Source: Macrotis lagotis (taxonomy: Eukaryota; Chordata; Mammalia; Peramelemorphia; Peramelidae). From it: a DNA stretch of 64,000 bases. Under the pieces are notes generated by a model. That model ran no database searches. It was not told the origin of the DNA and worked only from the letters and a program-made list of their open reading frames with translations. Of this stretch, positions 1-11,552 are shown in pieces; within the stretch, counting starts at the first letter, position 1; each line of letters begins with the position of its first letter. The stretch is taken from contig NC_133665.1 of the NCBI RefSeq assembly GCF_037893015.1, positions 105,801,937 through 105,865,936 of the forward strand, given 5' to 3'. Position numbers and translations under genes: made by a program.

Positions 1-188
1 TTTGTTTTTGAACTCTTTTATTCATTTTCATAGAATATTGTACCTTCCAGTTACTTGTCTATACATCCTTCTCCCTTTTGAATTGTAAGAACCATGAGGG
101 TGGAGACCATTTCTTATCTAAAATTTTTATCTCCTTAGTACCCAGCTACATTAGGTGTTGAATAGACAGTTGTTGAATTGAATTGAAG
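1..188 (+). mobile_element. L2 LINE, 3' end fragment
   Basis: The stretch resembles the 3' untranslated end of an L2 LINE: a 'gtaagaaccatgagggtggagacc' -like stretch (near 85-110), then a 'cccagctacattaggtgttgaa' -like segment, and a short tandem end (ttgaattgaattgaa) near 172-186. That order is the usual L2 3' end. No coding part is present and the copy enters from outside the window. Confidence 0.6.
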
Positions 189-2329
189 CCAGCCCATTTT
201 CCCTACCTTGCAGTCTTGGTGTTGGAGTCTTTCCAATAGTTTCTTTCTAGAACACTGGTTTATGAACATTCGATAATGATGGCATCATGAGTTTTAATTG
301 TCTCTCAGTATCGCATCAGGAGTACAATTTTTCTATTTGTCTTTTATTACTTTATCATTAGCACCATTCTCTTTTTTGAGAAGGATTATTCTCTTATTTT
401 TTTTCTAGCAGGTGGTTATTAGATTTCTCAAAAGTGTAGGATTTGTTTTAATGAGTCACTTAACATTTAGCTGAGATTGTGAAGACTGCATCTGCTGCCT
501 TTGCCAGCTTCCCAATTCTGTTCTTCATGACTGAGCTCAAAGAGAAGTGAAAGAACTTTGCGTTCCTTTGATAATAAACCTCATCCAGCCCGGATCATTG
601 CTTCTCTTGTCTATTAAGTTCTACCTTCCACCTAGGAAAAAAATACTGACTGTATTGACCTGGTTTCCTAGGGTGTTTGAAGGGCCTTCCCTGGAGTATG
701 CCAGTTCCATGTACTTCCTGGAATGCAATTTGATTTGAAATGACCTTTTCATCTTCCTCTGGTCTTCTTGACTGCAACATATGAATAATTTTCATTTCCA
801 CTAAGGTGTTGTTCATTGAAGTATGCTGGTCTGGGAAACAGTAAACAGAAAATTCTCAGAATGAAAACAAAAGTTCTCTAGGCAGGTAAAGATGAATCAG
901 AGTCAGATTCATACATACATTCATATTGTATTGTTGTTAATAAAAAGTAACTTATCTTTCCTATGTCCATGGTCATCACATCGCAGATATTTATTGGATT
1001 GTAAAAGGGATCACTTTCATTAAGCAGTTCAATTCATACAGAGGAAAAAGGTCCAGATTTAAGAAATAAATGTGAGGTAGTTGGAAAAATAAATAGAATA
1101 TTTAAAAAAGAAAAAGAAATAAATGTGAATCTCTTCCTAAGGAGATACCACCTAGATGCTCTGAAAAAAGAAATGACTAAGTTACAGTTACTTGTGCCAG
1201 GAGAGGTTGGTGTGGAACATTAAGATGAGAAACATAAATGGAATATAGAGTATAGATTTTTTTAAAATAGTGTGTGTAAAAAGTGAGATGAAGTAGTATT
1301 GTATATTGAGAAGACATACTTAGGTAAAGAACTCAGAACCCCAAAGAGGTAGTATGGGAGAGAGCATTTGGGGAAAGATTAGTAGAATCAGAAACAAGTA
1401 TGATTTAATTATCAGAGTATATTATATGTTACCTGGATAATAAGATGAGGAATTTTCAAAACTAGTCTGGTATAGAGACTGAAAGAGTACTGCTGGGACT
1501 TAACTTATCAGACACCCACAGTATTCTCTGTGGAAATTAGAGAAATCACCTTCTTGACTTGCCTTAATTTTTATTTTATCCTTCAAAAATGGAGAGACTA
1601 ATAAAAATAAATTCTGCTCTGGATCTAGTTCTCACTACTGATTGCTGGTTTGGAAATTATGGGAATCTAGAAAAGAAGTGACCATTTCATCTTAGAGTTT
1701 TAATAAAAAAAGAAGAAAATTGCTCAGTCTTTTGTACAATTGTAATTTGGGGAGAGCTGATTTTAAAAGGTTTAGGGAAAGGAAGAGTTAGAATTCCATG
1801 GATTAAGATTCTGTGCAGGAAGGAAAGATGAGATACTCTCAAGAATGACATTCTTGAAATCCCAAAGAGAAACAATTCCAATGAGAAAGAAAAAAGGGAG
1901 GTAAATAGGCTGAGATTGGATGCACAAGCCAATTTGGATTTTTAGAAGATGAAAGTAAGGACTGACGATGGAAGAAGAATGCAAAAAACATAGCAGAGTC
2001 CTGGAAGAATATTGTCAGACATGTTAAAACTGAGAATGAGCTAAGACTGGTAGGGAAAAATAAGAGGAACTTAAAGGGTTTTTTGTTTGGGGGGGGGTGT
2101 TGTTTTTTAAACTACAACTGGGGGAAAAGAACAATCAAGATGCAGTAGGATTCATTTCATGTTTCACTTCTGTTTTTCCTTTCGGAAGAATGAGCTTTGG
2201 ATAGGAAAGGATAGAATAAAAATGGCTAAGAGGGAGTTGATACTGAAGGCAAATAGGTGGGTGCTAAGAGAACACTGAGCTGCCTTTCTTGGGGTTCAAA
2301 GCTCCTGAATTACATCCTGAGATGTAGAA
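189..2329. other. Anonymous intronic sequence
   Basis: No exon, RNA gene or repeat family is recognised here. The sequence is AT-rich with many short A and T runs and a G9 run near 2087-2096. Short open frames occur on both strands but none has protein-like features. By position it is part of the large intron upstream of the Bassoon exon. Confidence 0.5.
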
Positions 2330-2805
2330 CAAACTGACAAATGCAGAGCTCTGACTTATCAAGGATCATGAAGGCCAAGAGAGTCAAAAATCTTTCCCCA
2401 ATTTCCCAAAACATCAAGAAAATGGAACCTGTCATCTGAAGTCCAATGAGCTTGACTTTGATTCCTGGCAAGACTGTAGAAGGCTTAATCTAATAAGAGA
2501 AAATTTAATAGGATTGAACGTGAGGTTTTACACTTGAGGTCAAGAAATCAATTTCACAAGAACAAAACAGGAGAGGCCTGTCTGAGCAGCAGGTGACCTG
2601 AGAGTTTTAGTAAACTGCTAGCTCAGGCATGGTGATAGGGCAGCCAGGAAAGCTAAGGTGGGTTTATTATTAAGGGAAGAATGATGTCCAGGAAAAAGAG
2701 GTGATAGTCTCAATGTACTCTGCCCTGCTCAGACTGCATCTGAAGTATTGTGTTCAGTTCTGGTTATGACATTTTAGAAAGAACATTAATTAGTTAGAGA
2801 ATATC
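2330..2805 (+). mobile_element. CR1/L3 LINE fragment (5' part of a split copy)
   Basis: Two blocks match the CR1/L3 pattern: 'gagcttgactttgattcc' near 2448 and 'actctgccctgctcagac' near 2718, followed by 'gaagtattgtgttcagttc'. In CR1/L3 these belong to the second half of the reverse-transcriptase ORF. Reading is broken by many changes, so it is an old copy. It appears to resume at about 3330 after an inserted purine tract and SINE. Confidence 0.6.
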
Positions 2806-3033
2806 TAGAGGAGAAGGGAGGGAGGAAGAGAAGAGACAAAGAAAAGAAGGAAGGACAGAAGGAAAAAAAGAGGAGGAAAGAAGGAAAGATGGAGGGAGGG
2901 AAGGAAGGAAAGAAAAGAAGGAATAAAGGGAAGGAGAAAGAAGGAAAGGAAGGAGGAAAGGAAAAAGGAAGAAAGATGGAGGGAAGGAAGAAAGGAAAGG
3001 AAGGTAGAAGGGCAAGAGCAAGGAAGGAAGGAA
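2806..3033 (+). repeat. Polypurine (AAGG)n-like tract
   Basis: About 230 bases of nearly pure A and G, built from degenerate ggaa, aagg and gaaa units, with only a few C or T. It gives long spurious frames on both strands (Lys/Gly/Glu-rich on +, Ser/Phe/Pro-rich on -). Mirror-type purine tracts of this kind can form triplex DNA. It lies next to the 3' end of an antisense MIR-type SINE and may have grown from its tail. Confidence 0.9.
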
Positions 3034-3290
3034 GCATTTATTTAGCAACAACTATGTTCAAACACTCTGCTAAACACTTTGCATATATTATTTCATTTCA
3101 TCTCTGCAGCAACCCTGGGAGGAAAATACCGCTATTATCTTTATTTTTACAGTTGTGGAACGAGGCAGGCAGTGGTTAAATAAGTTGTCCAGGAGCACGT
3201 AATAAGTGTCTGAGGTTGGATTTGAATTCAGGTCTTTCTGACTCCAGGCCAGGCATTCCATCCACTGCCTCTTCCAGCTGCCACCTGGAA
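3034..3290 (-). mobile_element. MIR-type SINE
   Basis: The reverse strand reads as a MIR/CORE-SINE: tRNA-like head around 3240-3287 (ggcagctggaagaggcagtgg on -), the 'gaattcaaatcc' B-box region, then the core and the 3' end with 'tttgcatatattatttcatttcat'. Divergence is high. Confidence 0.65.
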
Positions 3291-3329
3291 AGTGAAGGGC
3301 CTCCAGTTCATGTCTTGGTCCTCTTCCAG

Positions 3330-3690
3330 AATGAAGAATGGACAACAAACAACAGCAGTGAGGAAGAACTGAGAATGTATAGCCTGGAGAAGAGAGTTCC
3401 TAGCTGTATTGAAGTATCAGAATGTCTCTCACCTGGAAAATGGTAGAATTGTTCTGTTTAGCCCTGGAGGACAGAACTGATACAGTGAATAGAAGTTGAA
3501 AAGAGGTAAAAATAGTCTTGACCATAGGAAAAAATTCCTTACAAATATTCAAAAGTAAAAAGAGATTGCTTTGGGAGGTAGGGAATTCCTGACCACTTAG
3601 AGAGTAGAAGGGATTCATCATCAGCTGTTAGCCAGACTCAAGGACCTCTGAAGTTTCTTCCTTCCAGAACTGAGATTCTAGTCATTCACT
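3330..3690 (+). mobile_element. CR1/L3 LINE fragment (3' part of the split copy)
   Basis: Continues the copy that starts near 2330. It contains 'tagcctggagaagagag', a 'gttctgtttagccctggagg' -like block and 'gggaggtagggaattcc', which are in CR1/L3 3'-end order. The gap from 2806 to about 3325 is the purine tract plus the MIR-type SINE. Confidence 0.6.
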
Positions 3691-4194
3691 GGTAAGATGC
3701 TTGTATCCCATCTGGTCCTCAGTGGGAAAAGTAAATGGGGATTGAGGTGGTAGTGATGAGGAGAGGCATGGGCTATAATGATTCCAATCTTCTATGGTGG
3801 TAAGAAAATTATAAATAACAGAAGGTCTGTGGAGAACTTTGAATTCCTCAAAAGAATCTTTTGAGATCCAAGGTGCCTCAGACAGGATGAAGAGAGCTTT
3901 AGGACTCAACTGATCAACCAAGTGCATTGGCCTTTCATATCAAACAGAACAAAGCTTATTATCATTTATGGGAAATTGGGAGTTTTCCAAGGAGTGAAGC
4001 AGTTTGTTGGCAATATTAAATTAGGATCCTGGGCAGTTTGGTAGATGTCTTACAGTTCACATGAATTGAAGTTTGCTTGCTCCTTTTATATCCCAGCACA
4101 TGAGACTCTCTTCCCTAAAAGCCTAGTCTTTCTGACCGGGTTGATTTTTTCCATTTAAACACTTTAACCTATTTGGTCATTGCTTGTTTAGAGA
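3691..4194. other. Anonymous intronic sequence
   Basis: Nothing recognisable. Short frames on the minus strand (3682-3927) have no family features. Confidence 0.45.
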
Positions 4195-4353
4195 ACTTGT
4201 GACCATCAGAAATCTCCACTGATTGGTGAATGACTAAGCAAATGATGGGTATGGAAATGTCATGATACATTACTGAGACATAAGAAACAATGAATATGAT
4301 GAATACAGAGAAGTTCTTATATGCAAAATGAAGTAAGCAAAGCAAAGAAAGCA

Positions 4354-4410
<57 letters not shown>

Positions 4411-4745
4411 GCGAGCGAGTAATGTATTTGGAAAGAATGTAACAATACTAAGTGAATATTCCAAAATTCTACAAAACAAGCATGACTCTAAAAAAAACCC
4501 CAACTGAAAAGATACCTCCCCTGACTCTTTTGCAAAGGTAGAGGGTCCAAGTCCAAAGATAGAGGAACATTGCATTTAATACCAGATTTTTTTTCCAATA
4601 TACTGATTGGTTTTGTTGAATTCTCCCTCTTTGTCCCCCTTTTTCTTTTAAAAAATTCTTGTTATAAAGAATGCTTTCTGGGGGCAGGAGGAGAAGGGAG
4701 ACCAGAGAAAATCTGGGCAATGGAAAACAAAAGTTATAAATAAGA
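4195..4745 (+). mobile_element. L1 LINE fragment, ORF2 C-terminus and 3' UTR
   Basis: The stretch 4205-4350 follows the L1 ORF2 C-terminal DNA pattern seen in marsupials (gattggtgaatgactaagc, then gatgaatacagagaag, then gtaagcaaagcaa). A GATA array is embedded at 4354-4410. The 3' UTR-like part runs through 'ctttctgggggcaggagg' to about 4745. No open frame survives. Confidence 0.6.
4354..4410 (+). repeat. (ATAG)n microsatellite
   Basis: About fourteen uninterrupted ATAG/GATA units, followed by gcgagcgag. It lies inside an L1 fragment. Confidence 0.98.
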
Positions 4746-4876
4746 GATTGCCATGTTGTACTGGGTTCTGTTTACATGCTAAAGAGTTCTCTTGATTAGA
4801 ACTCTCTTACTAATTCTTCAGTTTTCCAATTACACTGGACATATAACAGATTGTTCATTATATTGAACACAAGTAC

Positions 4877-4933
4877 ATTGAATTACATAATACTTATTGA
4901 ATTACATAATGACTATTGGATTATCAAATGACT
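4877..4933 (+). repeat. 19-bp tandem repeat, three units
   Basis: Units are attgaattacataatactt (4877-4895), attgaattacataatgact (4896-4914) and attggattatcaaatgact (4915-4933). Units 1 and 2 differ only near the end; unit 3 differs from unit 2 at a few positions. Confidence 0.9.
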
Positions 4934-4939
4934 AATTCT

Positions 4940-4975
4940 GTCACTGGGAGACTTCCTACAAGAAGTCTCAGTGAC
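4940..4975. repeat. Inverted repeat (hairpin)
   Basis: Left arm gtcactgggagacttc (4940-4955), loop ctacaa, right arm gaagtctcagtgac (4962-4975). The arms pair over 14 bp with a two-base GG bulge on the left side. There is no T run after it, so it is not terminator-like. Confidence 0.85.
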
Positions 4976-5285
4976 TGGGGAATACTGAGCAGACCTCAAA
5001 TCTGTTGTTTAGAATTTCTTGGAAGTAATTTCCGACAGTTATGGACTCTTTTTGTCTATCCCATCAAATTCAGGTGACAAATCCCTTACAACCAAGTTGA
5101 CCATTCATCACTCATTCTAGCACAATGAATCCATCATTTCTGTCCTTACTCCACACTGAGACCTAAGATCTAGAGCTTTGGGTTTGTGAAAACATCTTTT
5201 GCCCAAAGGAATTGTTAAATTGCTGCTTACATCTTATTTCCCAAAAGCTAGTTTGTATTCTCTACGTCACCATTTTTATATATTT

Positions 5286-5640
5286 TATCATCATTTTTAT
5301 CAATCAATAAGCATTTATTAAGTATCCATTGGGTGCTAGATGCTAAATATATAGAAACACAAAAATCGAACAGCTCTTGATCTCCAGGATGTGCATGCTC
5401 TTGGGTAGATAATATACATAGAAAATTATATGAAAAATATACAAAAAATATACAAAAACAAATGCAAGATAATAAGTACAAGGTTGGAGAGAAGGAAGGG
5501 ATCTAGAAAGGTTTCGTGTAGAAGGTGGTGATGCTTAAATGGAGTTTGAAACAAGTGATTCTAGGAACTGGAGATGATGGGGAAGTACATTCCAGCATGG
5601 GATTGTACATGTCCAAAGGAAGATGGGGTGTCCCATGTAT
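5286..5640 (-). mobile_element. L2 LINE, 3' part
   Basis: On the plus strand it starts with 'caatcaataagcatttatta', the reverse complement of the L2 3' terminus. It then carries the reverse complement of the L2 end of ORF2 ('gtgtagaaggtggtgatg', 'cattccagcatggg'). Confidence 0.7.
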
Positions 5641-5905
5641 AAAACAATGCAGCTAAGTGACGCTGTGGGTATAGTGCTGAACCTGAAGTTAGGAAAACTC
5701 ATCTTCCTGAGTTCAAATCTGGCCCCAGACACTTAATAGCTGTACGATCCTGGGCAAATCACTTAACCCTTTTTGCCTCAGTTTCCTCATCTGCAAAATG
5801 GGCTGGAAAATGAAATGACAAACCAGTATTTTTTTTAAACCAGTATTTTTTAACCAAGAAAACCCCAAAGAGTTGGACATAACTAACAACAAAAATGTGC
5901 AAAAC
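5641..5905 (+). mobile_element. MAR1-type SINE
   Basis: tRNA-like head with 'gagttcaaatctggcc' as B box, then the CORE ('cctgggcaaatcacttaacc', 'cctcagtttcctcatctg'), then 'gggctggaaaatgaaatg', and the RTE-like tail 'gaaaaccccaaagagttgg' ending in acaacaaaa. A small duplication around 5820-5855 (accagtattttttt...) repeats part of the tail region. Confidence 0.85.
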
Positions 5906-6090
5906 AATTTGGCTGGAACTAGATTGTGTCAAGGGGAGTGCTGTATAAGTGCTTTAGAAGCCAAGCTGTGAAAGGCTTAAAAATGACAAACAGGAATTTC
6001 TCTTTGACTCACTATTGATTGCTCACGTGTGTATGTTTTATAGTTTCTAAAGTAATTTTTTTTACCAAAATTCAGGGAGCAGAGAGAACA

Positions 6091-6228
6091 GGAATCTTTC
6101 TGTCATTTTACACAGAGGAAATTGAAGTTCATAATGTTCAATGACTTGCTCAGAATTATGTAGCTACTGAGAGTTGGGATGAGGACTGGAACTCAACCTC
6201 CTCATCAGTCATCCCTCTCATTCATTTG
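6091..6228 (-). mobile_element. MIR SINE fragment
   Basis: The plus strand shows the reverse-complement MIR core: 'acagaggaaattgaag', 'gacttgctcagaattatg', 'ctggaactcaacctcctc'. Confidence 0.6.
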
Positions 6229-6239
6229 GTGTCTTTCCC

Positions 6240-6425
6240 TTTTCATAGTGTTGTTGTTGTTCATTCATTTTTTCATTGTGCCACTCTTCATGTCCCTGAA
6301 GCAATAGGGTGAAGTGACTTGCCCAGGGTCACATACTAGTACATGTCTGAGGCCAGATTTGAATTTATTAGGATGAGTCTTCCTGGCCAGGTACTTCATT
6401 CACTGACACCTCCTAGCTGCCCTTT
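6240..6425 (-). mobile_element. MAR1-type SINE
   Basis: The plus strand begins with ttgttgttgttcattcat, the reverse of the RTE-like tail. It then has 'gacttgcccagggtcacata', 'tctgaggccagatttgaa' and ends at 'cctcctagctgccc', the tRNA-like head. Confidence 0.8.
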
Positions 6426-7611
6426 TCAAGGTCTTTCTAAATAAACATCTCCTCCATTCTACTGAGCAGCTTTGATGTTATAAAGACTAATAATTACAGC
6501 AGTCATTTCAGGGTAGATAGGACCTATACCCAGATACCAGAAGGGGTTGTAGATGTTATGCGCATATCCTGGAAGTAGCGGCAATAGTAACAGAGAAAGA
6601 ACAGTGGGCATTTGTATCAAGAAAAACAGCATGTTTGTATGTATTGGTGGACTCCAGGGAGTCTGAGTTCAGTCAACTAAGGCAGTAAATTCAGGATGCC
6701 ATCGATCTCCTTAGGTGTATTTAGAGCTAGCTTGGCCACCATGATTGTATTCCTTATGGATATGCCTTCCCTGGGCTGCCTGTGCACTCACCTTTGCATC
6801 TGAGAGCAGAATAAATTGTCCTTCAAAGAATGTTGACCCACAGACACACCATAGGTTTCAAAAACCCTCATTTTTTTCTAGCAGAACTGCCCTGAGCGGG
6901 TATGTGAGAGGAGAATGGATGATGCTGGGATGCAGTTGCTGAATGGTTAGTCCACAGGGAGCTTTTGTGTACCTGGCAGACTGATGAAAGGCTTTCCAGA
7001 TTCGTTGCAGCACACTTTGAAAAAATGACACAATTCTAGCACTGTTGCCAGGAGCATGCATGGATCATTCAGGTTGCTGATGACATCACATTGGACAGGG
7101 CAGGTAACCTGGGTGAGAAGCACAGATATGAAGTGATGCCATGAGTACATCCTTCAAAATAAGAGGAATAAAACTAACCAGAGCCAGGTTCAGTGTTGTA
7201 GAAGTGGGGTGGGGGGAAGCAAGCCATGATGGACCCAAACTGGCCTTAAATTTTTCTGGAAAATTGGTGCTGAGAAGCCTAATTTTTCATGTGCAATCAT
7301 CTTTTTTATTATTAAAAAACAAAGCATGCTATACAAAAGTGATGACCACAGTTATAGAGAATGTTTTGCATTGAATTCAAATACAAATCATAAGTCTACT
7401 GCCAAAAAAAGGCTAATTTAATGATACTATTTAAAATGAAAGATCAGTTATGAAACCTTACAACCATTTTGCCATGCTATGCTATGCACTTTTGAGAGTA
7501 CTGTGCCTAACTTCGGGTTTCCTGCCTTAAGAGATAAGTAGGGGAAACAGTGACTGTGATTAAAAAGTTGAAAATCAGGTTCTTTAAAAAAGGGTAAAGA
7601 AAATGATGAGT
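6426..7611. other. Anonymous intronic sequence
   Basis: No repeat or gene recognised. The 6745-7150 part has overlapping open frames of 60-70 codons on both strands, but no conserved-looking motif, so they are treated as chance. Confidence 0.45.
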
Positions 7612-7765
7612 CAGTAGTTGGTATATATTTATTAAGGATCTGCTGTTTGCCAGCTAGGGATATAGCTCCAAAAAAAAAAAAAGACAGTTCCTACCCTCAA
7701 GGAGTTTACAATTAGGGGAAAAGAACATGTAGATGGGAACCTGAAAAGAAGGGAGGGCAGCATGG
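7612..7765 (-). mobile_element. L2 LINE, 3' end
   Basis: Reverse complement of the L2 3' terminus: 'atttattaaggatctgctg', then 'cagttcctaccctcaaggag' and 'tttacaattaggggaaaag'. An A13-type run interrupts it near 7669-7682. Confidence 0.65.
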
Positions 7766-8249
7766 TAGAGAAAGTCAGAGAAGTCCCAGAGTAGTTCAGC
7801 CAGGTGAGAGACCAGGGGATGTTTCAGCCAAACTTTCTCCTTAAATGAAGGTTTGGAGTCTATGGCCCCACCCTCCAGGGCAAGGGGCAGAGAGAGTGAT
7901 GGGCTTGGGGAGGAGTACTCAGGATGATGAGGTTTCCCCAGTCATGAACTGGTATTCAGTCTGAGGAGCAGGTGCCCTGTGACTTCTATCTTGGGTGCTT
8001 GTTTCAGGAAGAGAAATCTTGGGTTTGATGAGAAATATTAAAATCTGCAAAAGAATAGATTTCTCACCCTTTCCTGTCTTACCTGATGAGCCTTAGTACT
8101 CTCCCCAGATCTATTGTTACTCCCCTTCACACATGTTAATCCAAGCCCAACTAATCATCACACTGTTTCTCATTTTTGATCTCCTATCGTTATACCTTTG
8201 CACAAAGACTTGTCTCCTTTGATGCATGGTCTTTATTTTTCTCCTAAGA
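7766..8249. other. Anonymous intronic sequence
   Basis: No feature recognised in this stretch. Confidence 0.4.
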
Positions 8250-8420
8250 GATTATTGAATTCAGAGACACCTTGAGTTTAAATCTCAACTTGGCTACTTC
8301 CTTCTAGTTACTCCTTGATGGGTCATAACTTCTCTGGACCTTGATCTCCCCATATCTTTTATGAATGTGGGCTAACTAGATCATCTTTAAGACCCTTCCA
8401 GCCCTAAATCCTAGGCAAGA
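8250..8420 (+). mobile_element. MIR3 SINE fragment
   Basis: Diverged MIR3: 'ttgagtttaaatctcaac' as the B-box region, 'tcataacttctctggacc', then the MIR3-specific end 'gggctaactagatcatc' and 'agacccttccagccctaa'. Confidence 0.6.
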
Positions 8421-9119
8421 TGAAAACCCAAATCCTAGCAGATTTAGGATGTGCCATAGGGAGTTAAAAACAGCATGGTTTTGACTTTGGAAATATATGG
8501 GGTGGGAAATTTATGGGTTAGGGACTTCTGCCTTGTACCCAACTGTAACCAGATTAGATCCCCTGATCCAAGGAGGAAACTGTTCTGTCACACATTGCAG
8601 CTTTGGAAAGTCTAAGGATTGATGTACACCCACAGTATTCTTTTTGAAATGTCCAAGTAAGACATTCATGTTGTGTGTGAATTTTGTAATTTTGCATCTC
8701 CAAAGCACTTTCCCTTCCTAAACCTCAGATTACTTAAGGATATAAATTTAGTTCAAACTCAAAAAAATCTCTGAGGAAGGGAAAACTTAAAGAGAGCCTT
8801 CTCTCTCATATTTCAAAGCAGAGAATACTCCCTTAACCATCCTCCTTGGAAGGCCATCTCACCAGGAATCAGACCTCCAAGATACTTCCTAAACTTTTTT
8901 GTCATAGCAAACTCATACATTATTACCCTCAGCTTCCCAGACTCAGATGGGAGAAACTTGCCTTTTCTTGCCTGGGACTAGTTCTCTAGGACACTATATG
9001 AAGTCTCTCACCATGACCTAGGTGATTATCTTCCCTTTCCCTCTTTGTGCTATCCTTTTATATATTGAATTGAATGCTTGCATTTGTATTTCTAATGTTT
9101 AACCTAATTCCTGCACATA
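8421..9119. other. Anonymous intronic sequence
   Basis: No gene or repeat family recognised. Confidence 0.4.
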
Positions 9120-9126
9120 ACAAACA

Positions 9127-9168
9127 AGTTTCTATCTATCTATCTGTCTGTCTTTCTCTCTGTCTCAT
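9127..9168 (+). repeat. (CTAT/CTGT)n simple repeat
   Basis: A tetranucleotide run changing from ctat to ctgt units and then to ctct, at the 5' edge of an L2 LINE. Confidence 0.85.
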
Positions 9169-10385
9169 CCAGTGGCCTTTTCTCAATCTTCATTCTCTTT
9201 GATCTCTCTAAAGCCTTTTTTGGCTGAGGATCATCCTGTTCTTGATATCCTTTTCTTTCTAGGTTTTTCAGGAAACCACTCTCTCCTGGTTCTCCTCTTA
9301 CCCATCGATCACTCCTTCTCAGTCTCCCTTGCTGGATCCTCGTTCAGGGATCTATTCTGGACCATCTTCTCTTCTTTCTGATGAAATCAACTTCCATGGA
9401 TTTAATTAGATTCTCAAATATGCCATCTTGTCCTAAACTCTCTGTTGGCCTCTAGTCTTGCATCTCCAACCACCTTTGAGATATTTCAAGTTGGATTTCC
9501 AGAAGATAATCTTAAATTCACCATGTCAAAAACTGAACTCATTATCTTTTCCCCTAAATGCTTCTTCCTTTCAAACTTCCCTATCAATTCCTAGGTTATT
9601 ATCATCCTGAGAGTCCCCTAGGCTCTTAACCTAGGTGTCATCCTCAATTCCTCACTATCTCTATCCTTCTTCCCCATCCCAAATATGCAAGCTATTTCCA
9701 AGGTCTGTCCACCACACTTTTGGAACATCTCCTGAATGTGTTCTTACCCTGAGACCACCTTGGTGCTTGGGAGATTGCAATAGCTGCTGCTGGATCTGCC
9801 TCCCTCAAGTCCACCTCCCCACTTCACCCACCAAAGTGATTTTCCTAAGATGTAGGTTCAATCATGTCTACCCCTCACCACCCCCTACTTAATAAACTCC
9901 AGTGATTCCCTATTGACTCCAGGATCAACTACAAAACCCTCTATTTGGTGTTCAAAGCCTTTTATCCCCTTCTCCCACTCTATCTTTCAAGTCTTTTTAA
10001 ACATTATCTCCTATATATAATCTTTGAATAACACTGGCTCCTTGACTGTACCAGGAACAAGATGCTCCATCTCTCTGCTCTGGGGTGCTCCCCATACTTG
10101 GAATGCTCTCCCTCCTCATTTCTGCCTCCTGGCTTCCCTGGCTTCCTTCAATTCCCAATTACATTCCCATATTTTATGGGAAGCCCAACCCCTCTTAATT
10201 CTAGGGCCTTCCCTCTGTTAATTCTGTTATTCTGTTTATTTTTGTCCAGTTTCTTTGCTTGTTGAGTCCCCCATTAGATTGCTTGCTTCTTGAGGGCAGG
10301 AACTGTCTTTTACCCTTTTTTGGTATAACAGTTTCTGGCACTTAGCAGGTCCTTAATAAATGCCTATTGACTATCTGACTATGTA
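9169..10385 (+). mobile_element. L2 LINE, RT C-terminal part and 3' UTR
   Basis: About 1.2 kb that follows L2 in sense. The ORF2 part includes 'catgtcaaaaactgaactc', 'ctaggtgtcatcctcaattc', 'aagtgattttcctaagatg' and 'cttggaatgctctccctcctc'. The 3' UTR has 'gcttgcttcttgagggcagg' and 'ggcacttagcaggtccttaa', and the copy ends with an L2-type TGACTA/TGACTATGT tail. The frame is broken, with readable pieces such as 9635-9892. It is the most complete L2 3' region in the window. Confidence 0.8.
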
Positions 10386-11275
10386 GGCAAAAGATGAAGG
10401 TTTCATACCACTCCTTGGGTTGCAAGTTCAGGCTCTATAATCTACCATTTACCTGCTCTCACCTCCTGATGCTCTCCCCCACTTTTGGCTAGGGGGACTT
10501 TGTTTTCACATGGACCATTACAGACCCCAGCTCTTCTGTTCCAGCTTAACATTCATGATTTCCACTTGGGCAATGTCTCTAGTTCAGCCATTTAGGATTT
10601 TGTTTTGGAGATTCAGGGTCTCCTTTGGCCAGTTCATCAGTTGGCACAATATGTGGCCCATGGTAAGTGCTTGATATATGTTGATTAGTTGATTGATCAT
10701 CCTTCTCCTTGGAGCAGTATTGTTCCCAGCATTTGCTCTGTTTCACTGTAGTGGCTGCCTCCTGATGCCATCAAGAGCAGTGATTTCCAGCTAATGGTTC
10801 TCAGACTTGTCTTTGTCTTTGGGTATAAAAAAGATTGGAATCATCATTTTTAAAACTATGGGCAGTGATTTCCCACATTTGAGACCACTTATTTTAGTGG
10901 CATTTTGATACTTTGCAGCCAGATACATTTCACCTGCAGCTATGGAACATCTCCAACAGGTGTATAAGCATGATGCTGTTCAAAGAGTGGAGGGCATGGG
11001 GATGCATGGGGAACCTGCAAAGGACCTGCCTTGCGGGATGTGGTACCCATGCAACTTCAGCATCATCCTCCTTGTCTGCAATCAGGGTCTTAGGTTCCAG
11101 ATCAATGGGAGCCATGGTAAAGTTCAAACCCTTCCAAGAGCTGACTCCCATGTTACCTTTTCAACTTTATGTTCTACTTCTAGATAAAGTAGACTGTAGT
11201 TCTCGCCTCTCTGACTTTACTTGATTGGAATGAGCTTTTCCTTTTCTTTCTGCTTATTGATTGATATCTTTCTGA
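10386..11275. other. Anonymous intronic sequence
   Basis: No repeat family recognised apart from a short L2-like end near 10640-10700 (ggtaagtgcttgatatatg). Frames of 73-103 codons overlap on both strands at 10913-11224, but they have no recognisable domain, and open frames on both strands argue against coding. Confidence 0.45.
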
Positions 11276-11552
11276 TTCTTTAAGGCTCATTTCCTTTATG
11301 AAACTATTACTGACCATTCCAATACATAGGGCCTTTCCTTCTCTGAATACCTTTATCACTTAAGACTTCATTTCATTCAATTGGCCCTTTGTATTTATAG
11401 CCCTGTGTTATTATTTTTGCATCTTATGTACATGATCTGTTTCCCCCCAGACTGTAAACTTCTTGAGGTCAGAGACTATGTTTTACTGTTCCATATGTAC
11501 AAGTCCTAGCATGGAAGCCCCATGAAATACTTGATGATTTCTCTGTTAGAGA
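11276..11552 (+). mobile_element. L2-like LINE, 3' end
   Basis: Contains 'cagactgtaaacttcttgag' followed by 'gtcagagactatgttttac' and 'cctagcatggaagcccc', the order of an L2 3' UTR. Diverged. Confidence 0.6.

Larger units (their letters stand above)
4746..5285. other. Anonymous sequence with a small tandem repeat and hairpins
   Basis: No gene. It holds three 19-bp tandem units at 4877-4933 and a strong inverted repeat at 4940-4975 (listed separately). A smaller inverted repeat, aagagttct / agaactct, lies at 4782-4806. Confidence 0.6.

Noticed and set aside
2786-3179. Lys/Glu- and Phe/Ser/Pro-rich frames
   Set aside because: Products of the polypurine tract.
4353-4410. GATA array as a CRISPR-like or regulatory repeat
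   Set aside because: Pure tetranucleotide slippage repeat without spacers.
10913-11224. Frames of 73-103 codons on both strands as a possible gene or retrocopy
   Set aside because: No recognisable domain, no splice sites supported by homology and open frames on both strands.
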